Translations under genes and position numbers: made by a program
Assembly: GCA_905479265.1 (NCBI GenBank)
Contig: CAJQLX010000036.1
Coordinates: forward strand, 1 to 64,000
Reading direction: 5' to 3'
DNA: 64,000 bases
Source of the DNA: an uncultured Alphaproteobacteria bacterium
GTDB lineage: Bacteria > Pseudomonadota > Alphaproteobacteria > UBA7985
The notes under the pieces: generated by a model
What the model was told of the DNA's origin: nothing
The model's input: the letters and a program-made list of their open reading frames with translations, nothing else
Database searches by the model: none
Part shown: positions 55,146 to 64,000 of the stretch, one piece after another
How positions within the stretch are numbered: the stretch's first letter is position 1
Layout: each line of letters opens with the position of its first letter

Positions 55146-56147
55146 TCAGAGGCCGAGGTCCGCGCGGAAGTAGGACAGCAGCGCGGTTAGCGTGAAAAAG
55201 GCGATGCTGGTGGAAACCAAAATCGCCGCTGACGCTTCACTGGACCGCTTGCCGTAAGCTGTGGCCATGATAAACGCGTTCGTTGCTGTTGGCGTTGCTG
55301 CCAGAATAACGCAGGTGGCGAAAACGGCTGGTTCCAAATTGAACAAAAACGCCGCGAGAAGCGCCGTGACGACGGGGTGCACGACAAGCTTGAGCGTTCC
55401 CGTGGATGCCAGCAACGGTGCCGCTTCACGCATGTTGGAGATGGGACGCAAGGCCATCCCAACACCGATCGAAAACAGCGCCACGCCAAAGGCTGTCGCA
55501 GACAGCATTTCGAGCGCGGGGAAGACAAAATCGACCGAAGCGCTGAAATACGGCGGCCAGTAGGGGCGAACGGCGCTCAACGCGAAGCCGATGGCAAAGG
55601 GCCACAGGAACGGGTTGGTTGCGATGCTGCGCAGCGTTTTTCGTCCTGCGCGCAGGATTGACGCCACCGCGCTACCGCTGCCGTTTTCTGTGCGGTCCTT
55701 ATCAATTTCATGCAGGGCAAAGCCGGCGATTGAAATGATAATGATGTCCGCCGCCAGCAGTGAAAAAGCGACAAAAATACCGGGGCCGCCCAGCAGCTCC
55801 AACGCTAAAGGAATCCCCATGTAACCGGAATTACCCCACGCGGATGTCGTCCCCAGAGCGGCAGTATCGCCAAGTGATAGCCGGAAGAGGCCGCCGTGGA
55901 TGATCCACGAAAGCACGATGATGGTCGTGTTGGCGCCCATGAAGATCAGCAGAATCCGAACGTCAAAGCCGCTCAGAACGTCTTGTTCCAGCAGCTTGGA
56001 CAGGAACATGGCGGGCAGGGCGAAATACAGCAGGTAGTTGTTAAAAACCTTCGCCGAATCGAGTTTGAAAAACCCAAGCCTGCCAGCCAGAAAACCCAGC
56101 ATGATGACCATAAAGAAGGGGGCAATGATCCCAACCAACTCCAACAA
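55146..56147 (-). CDS. AEC family transporter
   Basis: A 333-aa auxin efflux carrier-type membrane protein with about ten helices in two halves (LVGIIAPFFMVIMLGFLAGRLG at the start, PVVTALLAAFLFNLEPAVFATC in the second half). Start TTG 56147 (AAGGA eight nt upstream). Members export malate, malonate or other organic acids, so it may handle a 2-hydroxy or dicarboxylic acid; substrate unknown. It is convergent with the dehydrogenase and divergent from the corrinoid protein. Confidence 0.82.
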   Translation of the reverse strand: MLELVGIIAPFFMVIMLGFLAGRLGFFKLDSAKVFNNYLLYFALPAMFLSKLLEQDVLSGFDVRILLIFMGANTTIIVLSWIIHGGLFRLSLGDTAALGTTSAWGNSGYMGIPLALELLGGPGIFVAFSLLAADIIIISIAGFALHEIDKDRTENGSGSAVASILRAGRKTLRSIATNPFLWPFAIGFALSAVRPYWPPYFSASVDFVFPALEMLSATAFGVALFSIGVGMALRPISNMREAAPLLASTGTLKLVVHPVVTALLAAFLFNLEPAVFATCVILAATPTATNAFIMATAYGKRSSEASAAILVSTSIAFFTLTALLSYFRADLGL

Positions 56148-56353
56148 TCGCCTAATCCTTCATTCGATGAGACTAAAACGCTCTTTCAAGCACCATGACC
56201 GTCTGCTGAGACTTCGGCAATTGTCGCTCGGTCGTTTTCAGACATGCGAAAGTCGTACCCGTGCCAACCGGCATTCGACCAATCGCCTACACGGGAATTT
56301 AGCTATAGAAGTGCGCCATCCGTTTTTGATGCACCGGATTCAGGGAGACAACC

Positions 56354-57061
56354 ATGTCCGATGATGATCTTGATTTGAACGCCCTCAACGATGACGAACT
56401 CGTCGAGCAGATGGGCGATGACCTGTACGATGGACTAAAAGAAGAAATCGAAGAGTCGACTCGAATCCTGCTGGACCGTGGTTGGACGCCGTACGACGTG
56501 CTGACCAAGTCTTTGGTGGCCGGTATGACCGTCGTTGGTGAAGATTTCCGTGATGGTATTTTGTACGTGCCAGAAGTTCTCATGGCGGCAAACGCGATGA
56601 AGGCCGGCATGACCATCCTGAAGCCGCTGTTGGCTGAAACCGGTGCGCCGCGGATTGGCTCGATGGTGATTGGGACCGTCAAGGGTGACATCCACGACAT
56701 CGGCAAGAACCTTGTTTCCATGATGATGGAAGGTGCAGGTTTTGAAGTCGTAGACATCGGCATCAACAACCCGGTCGAAAACTACCTAGAAGCCATTGAA
56801 GAGCATAAGCCTGACATTCTGGGCATGTCCGCGCTGCTGACCACGACCATGCCTTACATGAAGGTTGTGATTGAAACGCTGGTCGAGAAGGGCATGCGCG
56901 ACGACTACATCGTTTTGGTTGGCGGTGCGCCGCTGAACGAAGCCTTTGCCGAGAGCATCGGCGCGGACGGCTATTGCCGTGATGCTGCTGTTGCTGTGGA
57001 AACCGCCAAGGATTTTGTGGCACGCCGCCACAACATGATTGGTGCCCGAGCAAACGCCTAA
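56354..57061 (+). CDS. Cobalamin-binding corrinoid protein (methyltransferase partner)
   Basis: A 235-aa protein of the MtbC/MttC type. N-terminal helical cap domain (about 15-110), then a Rossmann-fold B12 domain with the diagnostic GDIHDIGKNLV (DxHxxG, His is the lower cobalt ligand) and later SALLTTTM and VLVGGAPLN. It would carry a methyl group between a substrate-specific methyltransferase and a second methyltransferase. CAGGGAGA precedes the ATG. Neither partner (MttB-like, MtgA-like or RamA) is visible in the window. It overlaps the DUF1638 gene by 20 nt. Confidence 0.9.
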   Translation: MSDDDLDLNALNDDELVEQMGDDLYDGLKEEIEESTRILLDRGWTPYDVLTKSLVAGMTVVGEDFRDGILYVPEVLMAANAMKAGMTILKPLLAETGAPRIGSMVIGTVKGDIHDIGKNLVSMMMEGAGFEVVDIGINNPVENYLEAIEEHKPDILGMSALLTTTMPYMKVVIETLVEKGMRDDYIVLVGGAPLNEAFAESIGADGYCRDAAVAVETAKDFVARRHNMIGARANA

Positions 57062-57782
57062 ACCCACGAACGCCCCCGCCCGCCGAACACGATCTGGCGG
57101 GCGAGCGGGCCGTGCAGAGCGCGACCAAGGTCGCCGTGCTGTTCCCAGTATTGAGGCCCGCGACGGGGCCGCTGGCTTTCAGCATCCTGAAAAACCCCTC
57201 ATCATCATTTGCGGCGCTTTGGGCGCAGAGACCAAGGCCGTTTTGGCTGCGGCCGGCTTAGCCGACGCCTTTGAGATCACGGCGCTGCCCGCCATTTGGC
57301 ACAACTTCCCCGACAGGATCCCCGCCGGGGTGGAAACCAAAGCCGTTCAAGCCCGCAAAGACCGCGCAGACCGCCCCATCTTTGTCGGCTATGCCGATTG
57401 CGGAACGGGGGGCATGTTGGATGAGGTTTGTGATCGCTTGCACCTGACGCGAATCGCGGGGCCCCATTGCTATTCATTTTTCGCCGGAGAGGCAGAATTC
57501 AATGCGATGGCCGAGGAAGAACTCGGCACCTTTTACCTGACCGATTTTCTGGCTCGGCATTTCCAAACGTTGATCTGGGAAGGCATGGGACTGGAGGGAA
57601 ACCCTGACATGCTTGGAACCATGTTCGGCGGGTATAAACGCCTAGTCTACCTCGCCCAAACAGACGATAGCGCTTTGACCGACCTCGCAAGTGGCGCAGC
57701 GGCCAAACTGAAGTTGGATTTCGAGCGAGTCTTTACCGGTTATGGCGAACTTGGAGACTTTGTTGCAGCGGCGGCTTCCTGA
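57042..57782 (+). CDS. DUF1638 domain protein, linked to the corrinoid protein
   Basis: About 246 aa from GTG 57042 (or TTG 57039), inside the corrinoid gene. The first 50 residues are Arg/Gly/Ala-rich and may be an artefact of an uncertain start. The DUF1638 core begins at IIICGALGAETK and has FVGYADCGTGGMLDE, GPHCYSFFAG and a final ERVFTGYG. Members of this family are found beside corrinoid methyltransferases, but their job is not known. The overlap suggests translation is coupled. No transmembrane or signal segment. Confidence 0.7.
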   Translation: MPEQTPKPTNAPARRTRSGGRAGRAERDQGRRAVPSIEARDGAAGFQHPEKPLIIICGALGAETKAVLAAAGLADAFEITALPAIWHNFPDRIPAGVETKAVQARKDRADRPIFVGYADCGTGGMLDEVCDRLHLTRIAGPHCYSFFAGEAEFNAMAEEELGTFYLTDFLARHFQTLIWEGMGLEGNPDMLGTMFGGYKRLVYLAQTDDSALTDLASGAAAKLKLDFERVFTGYGELGDFVAAAAS

Positions 57783-57902
57783 TCGGAGTGCTGTGCTGTC
57801 CTTGCAATCAGGCAAGGCGAGGTTTACATCATGAGGGTAAGGCTCGGACACTGGCGTCCGTGAGCTTAGGCTGGACTCTCGGGTTTCCGAGTGGCCCATT
57901 GA

Positions 57903-58955
<1,053 letters not shown>

Positions 58956-58980
58956 AGACCAGTTTTATTGACGATTCCGC

Positions 58981-59002
58981 CCGATTCGCTTACTAGAATC
59001 GG
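58981..59002 (+). other. 7-bp perfect hairpin in the mreB-mreC gap
   Basis: CCGATTC (58981-58987) and GAATCGG (58996-59002). No T-run follows. It may reduce read-through or protect the mreB message, which is often more abundant than that of mreC. Confidence 0.4.
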
Positions 59003-59111
59003 TTAGGGGTGCGGCTCGCCGTACTGTCTCCTTGATGCTGGGTTAAACACGACTCAAGCGCCTTGAGAACGGGTGCTTCGCGCTCACACTTTTGGGAACT
59101 GGTTACGCAAC

Positions 59112-60107
59112 ATGGCCCGTCGCCGCCGCAACATATCGGTCGCGGTCAGCCCGCTAATGGCGTGGTTGCAGCGCTTTGCTGTGTTCCTGCTGATTATCGT
59201 TGCGGTTGGCATGCTGGTTTGGAACCGCATGGACGCGCGATTTGGGTCTAATGCGCGGATGTTGGTGGCTGATGTCATGTCGCCGCTGCTGAACGTCTTC
59301 AGTCAATCCAGCGCGTCAGTGTCGCAAGTGACCGAACGCTTCCGCACCTATGAGGAACTGGCCGACGAGAACAATCGGCTCAAGGAAGAAATCCGCATTC
59401 TGAACGCCAAGGCGCAAACGCTTGACGAGCTGTTGGCGGAGAACGACCGACTGCGGATGATGTTACCAATCCGGTATAAAACGGCGGCGGCGGAGCAGTG
59501 GAATTGGACGCGTGCGCTGGAAACCGGGCGTGACATTGGTGAAACCAAGCGGATGATGGCCTTTGTCGTCGCCGACCATTCGCGCCGCTATTCCCGGTCT
59601 GTGCTGATTAATCTGGGGCGTAGCGAGTCAGTGCGCCAAGGCTTAGCGGTGGTGAACGATCAGGGCTTGGTTGGCCGTGTGCGTGAAGTGGGCGCGGCGG
59701 CCGCGCGCGTGTTGCTGATTACCGATCCGAATTCGCAAATTCCCGTCATCATCGAGCGGGCTGAACTCAACGCCTTTGTTCGGGGAACCCGAGATTCTGG
59801 GTTTGACCTGGAAACAGGGCTTCCCTTCGATTACTTGCGTGTGGAGCAGAACTTTATGCTGCCCCAAGATTTGGAAAAAATCCAAGTCGGCGACCGGGTG
59901 ATTACCAGCGGCGCCGATGGGGTCTTTCCGCCGGGCTTGCTGATCGGTTTCATCTCAGAAATCACCCCTGCTGAGGCCCGTATTCGCCCAACGGTGGATT
60001 TTGACCAGCTGTCTAATGTGCTGGTGGTCGATTATCCGGGCGTTGATATCAATGCGGACCTGATTGCTGCCGGGGCGGTGGGGTTGCAGGGCTTGGGCGA
60101 GAACTAG
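59112..60107 (+). CDS. mreC: Rod shape-determining protein MreC
   Basis: About 331 aa from ATG 59112, with a basic N-terminus (ARRRRN), one inner-membrane helix (FAVFLLIIVAVGMLVW) and a coiled coil (about 70-105, ELADENNRLKEEIRILNAK). The beta-barrel domain follows (GLAVVNDQGLVGRVREVG, NFMLPQDLEKIQVGDRVITSG). It is periplasmic and links MreB to PBP2. A GTG at 59073 is also possible. Confidence 0.93.
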   Translation: MARRRRNISVAVSPLMAWLQRFAVFLLIIVAVGMLVWNRMDARFGSNARMLVADVMSPLLNVFSQSSASVSQVTERFRTYEELADENNRLKEEIRILNAKAQTLDELLAENDRLRMMLPIRYKTAAAEQWNWTRALETGRDIGETKRMMAFVVADHSRRYSRSVLINLGRSESVRQGLAVVNDQGLVGRVREVGAAAARVLLITDPNSQIPVIIERAELNAFVRGTRDSGFDLETGLPFDYLRVEQNFMLPQDLEKIQVGDRVITSGADGVFPPGLLIGFISEITPAEARIRPTVDFDQLSNVLVVDYPGVDINADLIAAGAVGLQGLGEN

Positions 60108-60110
60108 GCC

Positions 60111-60677
60111 ATGCAGACCATTTTGCTCGTTCTGGATATTCTATTGGGCGGGGTGTTGCGGCGCATTCGGATTGCTGTGCCGGTGCTGGTGTTTCTGATC
60201 TTTTTGGCCTTGGACGCCTCTGCGCTGGGACTTGGACGCGGCATCGCGTTTCTGCCGGATTTAGCCTTTGCCACCGTCCTGTTCTGGATGATCCGGCATC
60301 CGAGTATCATGCCCATTCCGCTGGTCTTCGTGATTGGCTTCTGGACTGATGCGATGAATGGCTCGCACATGGGCTTGTCGATCATTGCTTATCTGACCGT
60401 GTTCTACATGATTGGATCGTTTCGTGCGGATGTTGAAGGGTCCGGTTTCCTGTTCCATTGGGGTGCTGCGGTGACGGGAATTGCCGTCTATTTTGCGATC
60501 CAGTGGACGTTCTATTCCGCCTATGAATTGGAGGTGATCGCGCCGTTTCAGAACATGATCCGAGCCTGCGTGACGGCGCTTCTCTATCCGCTTGTCTATC
60601 TGTTCAACAACATGCTGCGCTCGTTCCTGTGGCGCGGGGCATTGCAGACGGAGGACCGATACTTTGACGGCGCGTGA
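60111..60677 (+). CDS. mreD: Rod shape-determining protein MreD
   Basis: A 188-aa polytopic membrane protein of the MreD type, with about five helices. It begins 3 nt after the mreC stop. The order mreC-mreD-mrdA and hydrophobic segments (VLVFLIFLALDASALGLG, HPSIMPIPLVFVIGFWTDAMNG) support the call; the family is poorly conserved in sequence, so position is important evidence. Confidence 0.85.
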   Translation: MQTILLVLDILLGGVLRRIRIAVPVLVFLIFLALDASALGLGRGIAFLPDLAFATVLFWMIRHPSIMPIPLVFVIGFWTDAMNGSHMGLSIIAYLTVFYMIGSFRADVEGSGFLFHWGAAVTGIAVYFAIQWTFYSAYELEVIAPFQNMIRACVTALLYPLVYLFNNMLRSFLWRGALQTEDRYFDGA

Positions 60678-62838
60678 TGGGAAAAAGCGGGAGTCTGGCT
60701 TTACTCGCCGGTTGGTGCTCGCGGCGACCATACAGGGCGCGGCGCTGGCAGGGCTGGGTTATCGGCTGTATTCGCTGCAAGTGCCGCGGCAGGATGATTT
60801 CCTCGCCGACAGCTTCGACATTCGGACCGTCACCCGCTATGACGCGCCCACACGCGGGATCATTCTGGATCGATTTGGTCGCCAGCTTGCCGGGAACGAA
60901 CAGAGCTATAACCTGATGTTCTACCCCGAGCGTAAGGCAAAGCGGATTGAGACCAACGATACAGCCATCGTGCGCCGAGCGGCCGCGCTGATCGAGGCCA
61001 GCCCATTCCTGACCGAGCGCATGATTGAACAGCTGGATATTGGTCAGGATGTTATCGCGGGCGAGGGGCGCTTGCTGTCTGAGATTACAGCGGAAGATTT
61101 CGACTTGATCGCAGAAGTCGGGCCGGGACGGTGGCCGGGTTTCGGGGCGATTGAGCGTTTCGGGCGCTATGGCCTGACCTATAAAGTTGTCTCCAGTCGC
61201 GCCAAGGACGAAGCGCGGGCCATTGAAGAGATTTTGAGCATCCTGCCGCTGTCCACTGAGCAGCAGCGCACGATCAATCGACGCATCGTTGAGGCGAAGC
61301 AGATAAACGCCGAAGGGGGCGTGCTGCTGGCTGAGGATCTCTCGTGGGGGCAGGTCGCTCGGCTCAAGGCGCGGGCGCTGGATTTACCGGGCGCGGAAAT
61401 CGACGTGGCTGAAAAGCGATTTTACCACTATCCCGGCACAGCGGCCCACGCGCTGGGCTATGTCAGTCAGGTGCAGCCTCAGGATTTGCTGGGGGACAAT
61501 GACCGCATGCTGCGCAGGCCGAATGCCAAGATTGGCCGCAAGGGCATCGAGCGCACCATGGAGAAGTCACTGCGCGGGCGTGCCGGGCGGCGGATCATGG
61601 AAATCAATGCCTTTGGGCAAGAACAGCGCGTGGTGTCACGCGTGCCGCCAATCCCGGGTCGAGTGATCCGATCGACCATCGATTTGGGTCTTCAGACGTA
61701 CGCAGAACAAAGACTGGCGGAGCAGCCAATCTCCGAAAGTGAGATGATCCGTGCGGGCGCTGCGGTCGTGATGAAGGTCGATACGGGCGAAGTTTTGGCC
61801 ATGGCGTCGCATCCGACCTTTGATCAATCCATTTTCACCAGCCGCATCACCAATTCGGTCTGGAATGAACTGATCAACGATGAGCATAAGCCGTTGGTGA
61901 ACAAATGTTCAGCCGAGCACTATCCGCCGGGTTCGACCTATAAAATGGTGACCATGCTGGCGGCGATGGAGTTGGGGATCAGTCCGCGGGAACAAGTGAC
62001 CTGTTCCGGCAAAACCGAAGTCGGGCCACAGACGTTCTATTGCTGGAAACGCGATGGCCATGGGCGGATGGATATGGAGGCTGCGCTCGTCGAATCCTGC
62101 GATACTTGGTACTATGAGATGAGCCAGCGGATTGGGCCGGAGAAGATGTCTGAAGTCGCCGGACGACTGGGCTTTGGTGATCGATTGATGATCGATGTTG
62201 CGGGCGAAACACGCGGTGTGGTCCCGAATGAAAACTGGAAGCGCAATTCCTTGGGCCAAAGCTGGTTTGATGGCGATACGGTGCAAGCCAGTATTGGGCA
62301 GGGTTACGTCCTGACCACGCCCTTACAGTTGGCCACCATGACCGCACGGATTGCCAACGGTGGGCGTGCGGTGCGTCCACACTTGATCGTCCCTGACTTG
62401 CTCTATCCCGCAGAAGATTTGGGCTTCAAAGCCGAGCATTTGGAGATTGTGCGCCGTGCGATGGATCGTGTGACCAACACCGACCAAGGCACGGCCTATC
62501 GCTATACGCAAGTTGAAGAGCCTTCGCTGCGGATCGCGGGAAAGACAGGAACAGCCCAGGTTGCGCGTTTGTCTGTCGGTGAGCGTTTGCGCATGCTCGA
62601 AGATGTTCGGTCGCTGGATTATGACCGGCGAAACCACGCGCTTTTTGTGGGCTATGGTCCCGTAAAAAACCCGCGCTACGCCTGTGCCGTGATTATTGAG
62701 CACGGTGATAGCGGTGGTCGATCGGCTGGGCCGGTGGTGCTGGATCTCTTGCAGGCGGCGATTGTTGGGAATTCTGGCGGTCAGCCAAACATGGTCAATG
62801 ATCGCTATAACTTAGTGGGCCGCAATGATGAGGCATGA
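60664..62838 (+). CDS. mrdA: Penicillin-binding protein 2 (peptidoglycan transpeptidase)
   Basis: 724 aa from TTG 60664, chosen because GGAGGA lies eight nt upstream. It overlaps the end of mreD by 14 nt. After a basic stretch (KKRESGFTRR) comes one membrane anchor (LVLAATIQGAALAGLGYRLY), a pedestal domain and the transpeptidase domain with Ser in PPGSTYKM, SCDTWYY and KTGTAQV. It cross-links peptidoglycan during elongation with RodA. Confidence 0.95.
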   Translation: MTARDGKKRESGFTRRLVLAATIQGAALAGLGYRLYSLQVPRQDDFLADSFDIRTVTRYDAPTRGIILDRFGRQLAGNEQSYNLMFYPERKAKRIETNDTAIVRRAAALIEASPFLTERMIEQLDIGQDVIAGEGRLLSEITAEDFDLIAEVGPGRWPGFGAIERFGRYGLTYKVVSSRAKDEARAIEEILSILPLSTEQQRTINRRIVEAKQINAEGGVLLAEDLSWGQVARLKARALDLPGAEIDVAEKRFYHYPGTAAHALGYVSQVQPQDLLGDNDRMLRRPNAKIGRKGIERTMEKSLRGRAGRRIMEINAFGQEQRVVSRVPPIPGRVIRSTIDLGLQTYAEQRLAEQPISESEMIRAGAAVVMKVDTGEVLAMASHPTFDQSIFTSRITNSVWNELINDEHKPLVNKCSAEHYPPGSTYKMVTMLAAMELGISPREQVTCSGKTEVGPQTFYCWKRDGHGRMDMEAALVESCDTWYYEMSQRIGPEKMSEVAGRLGFGDRLMIDVAGETRGVVPNENWKRNSLGQSWFDGDTVQASIGQGYVLTTPLQLATMTARIANGGRAVRPHLIVPDLLYPAEDLGFKAEHLEIVRRAMDRVTNTDQGTAYRYTQVEEPSLRIAGKTGTAQVARLSVGERLRMLEDVRSLDYDRRNHALFVGYGPVKNPRYACAVIIEHGDSGGRSAGPVVLDLLQAAIVGNSGGQPNMVNDRYNLVGRNDEA

Positions 62839-62841
62839 CAG

Positions 62842-64000
62842 GTGACGTCAACGCTTGACCAAACTGACACGCGGCGCGTTCAGCTGTCTTTGCTGGATCG
62901 GGTTTCCAGTGTTCCTTGGCCACTGCTGATACTGGTGATCATCCTGTCGAGTATTGGGGTTGCGATGCAGTATTCTGCCGGCGGGTTGGCGTGGGAGCCC
63001 TTTGCCGGAACCCACGTGGTTCGACTGGCGCTGTTCTTTGCGCTCGCCGTTGTTGCGGGATTGGTGGATATTCGCGTTTGGTATCGCGTGGCCTACATCG
63101 CTTTTTTCGTCACCATGATCATGCTGATCGCCGTGCCGTTTATTGGTGATGAGTTCAACAACGCCAAGCGCTGGATCGACCTGCGAGTCATGACGCTGCA
63201 GCCCTCTGAGTTGGTGCAAATCGGGCTGATTATGACTTTGGCGCGGTACTTGAACAACGCCAGTTGGGAGGAGTTGGGCAACCCCTTTGACCTGGTCTTC
63301 CCCTTGGCACTGGCGGCGGTGCCGACTTATCTGATCATGGAACAGCCGGATTTGGGCACGTCGCTCAAGCTTCTGGCCTGTGTCGGTGTCATTCTGTTTC
63401 TGGCGGGGCTTCGGTGGTGGCTGGTGATGATTGGTGTCGGGGCGGTGATTGCGGTGAGTTATTGGTTCGTTGACCGATGCTTGACCAATGGCTTTGAGGC
63501 CGCAGGGTACCAATGTCGGCGCGTGCTCGTCCTGTTTGATGATGAGCTGGATCTGGCAGGCGCGGGCTATCACATCAATCAGGCCAAGATTGCCATTGGT
63601 TCCGGCGGTGTTGAAGGCCAGGGCTTTGGCCAAGGGCAGCACAACCAACTGGGTTTCACCCCAGAAAACAACACGGACTTTGTCTGGTCTCTGCTGGCTG
63701 AAGAATTCGGCTTTATCGGCTGCATGGTGGTGCTGTTCCTGTTCTCCTTGCTGCTGCTGTACGGGGTCGTGACGGCGCTTCGTGCGCGAAGCCAGTTCGG
63801 GCGACTCCTTGCGGCGACCCTGACCGCGAACCTGTTTTTTTACATCGTGATTAACGTCGGTATGAACATGGGCTTACTGCCCGTGGTTGGAATGCCCTTG
63901 CCTTTCCTGTCATATGGGGGTTCGGCCATGTTGGCGACGATGGGATCCGTTGCGTTGCTGACCTCAATCTGGATTCATGCGGACGTACCCGTTGGCGAAG
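62842..64000 (+). CDS. rodA: RodA peptidoglycan glycosyltransferase (3' end cut by window)
   Basis: GTG start at 62842 with GAGG eight nt upstream. The frame is open to the window edge (386 codons). SEDS family: DRVSSVPWPLLILVIILSSIGV, NNAKRWIDLRVMTLQPSELVQIG, EEFGFIGCMVV and LPFLSYGGSAMLATMGS. Polymerises glycan strands and works with PBP2. The partial length is near the family's full length, so only a few residues should be missing. Confidence 0.95.
   Translation, partial: MTSTLDQTDTRRVQLSLLDRVSSVPWPLLILVIILSSIGVAMQYSAGGLAWEPFAGTHVVRLALFFALAVVAGLVDIRVWYRVAYIAFFVTMIMLIAVPFIGDEFNNAKRWIDLRVMTLQPSELVQIGLIMTLARYLNNASWEELGNPFDLVFPLALAAVPTYLIMEQPDLGTSLKLLACVGVILFLAGLRWWLVMIGVGAVIAVSYWFVDRCLTNGFEAAGYQCRRVLVLFDDELDLAGAGYHINQAKIAIGSGGVEGQGFGQGQHNQLGFTPENNTDFVWSLLAEEFGFIGCMVVLFLFSLLLLYGVVTALRARSQFGRLLAATLTANLFFYIVINVGMNMGLLPVVGMPLPFLSYGGSAMLATMGSVALLTSIWIHADVPVGE

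Noticed and set aside
62848-63648. A 266-codon minus-strand frame at the right end
   Set aside because: It is antisense to rodA, whose SEDS motifs are clear on the plus strand.

Overview
The window reads as an ordinary chromosomal segment of an alphaproteobacterium with moderately high GC. The lineage signs are a circularly permuted two-piece tmRNA gene, an ATP12-type F1 assembly chaperone, an SspB family adaptor, ThyX thymidylate synthase, a serC-serA-serB operon with a possible serC leader, and an mreB-mreC-mreD-mrdA-rodA block. I cannot place it below class level from sequence alone. No insertion sequence, prophage, CRISPR array or plasmid module was seen.

Layout. 0-6 kb, minus strand: truncated lptD, then a very acidic repeat-rich surface protein (RTX-like) whose stop overlaps the start of a sulfotransferase. 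6-8.5 kb: tRNA-Leu(UAA), a small Cas2/VapD-like protein, a flavodoxin-like protein and an alpha/beta hydrolase. 8.5-16 kb, minus strand: a dimethylglycine/sarcosine dehydrogenase-like protein and a complete BMP-type ABC importer. 16-19.4 kb: EamA transporter converging on pdxA and a Do-type protease. 19.6-29 kb, plus strand: small membrane protein, rarA, crcB, an RluC/D-like synthase, a HAD phosphatase, ATP12, pccB and a large AsmA-like protein. 29-34 kb: RHH protein, DUF429-like protein, an unusual serine hydroxymethyltransferase with an SspB-like protein, a porin-like protein and tmRNA. 34-41 kb: thyX, CPBP protease, hflK-hflC, a second Do protease and miaA. 41-47 kb: ilvB-ilvN-ilvC and leuA. 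47-55 kb: ferredoxin, GH13 glucosidase, LysR regulator, serC-serA-serB and an FAD-linked 2-hydroxyacid dehydrogenase. 55-57.8 kb: AEC transporter and a corrinoid protein with a DUF1638 protein. 57.9-64 kb: mreBCD, mrdA and rodA (cut by the window edge).

How the genes work together. There are two clear biosynthetic blocks (branched-chain amino acids and serine), one envelope and shape block, and a membrane proteostasis block (HflKC, two Do proteases, SspB, tmRNA). A looser theme is one-carbon and methyl-group metabolism: the dimethylglycine dehydrogenase-like flavoprotein, the variant SHMT and the corrinoid/DUF1638 pair.

The candidates I would examine first are: the surface protein coupled to a sulfotransferase, the SHMT with three altered active-site positions, the corrinoid/DUF1638 pair with no methyltransferase nearby, and the stand-alone Cas2-like protein. 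None of these is proven to be a new system. Many start codons were reassigned from Shine-Dalgarno spacing, and several are GTG or TTG.
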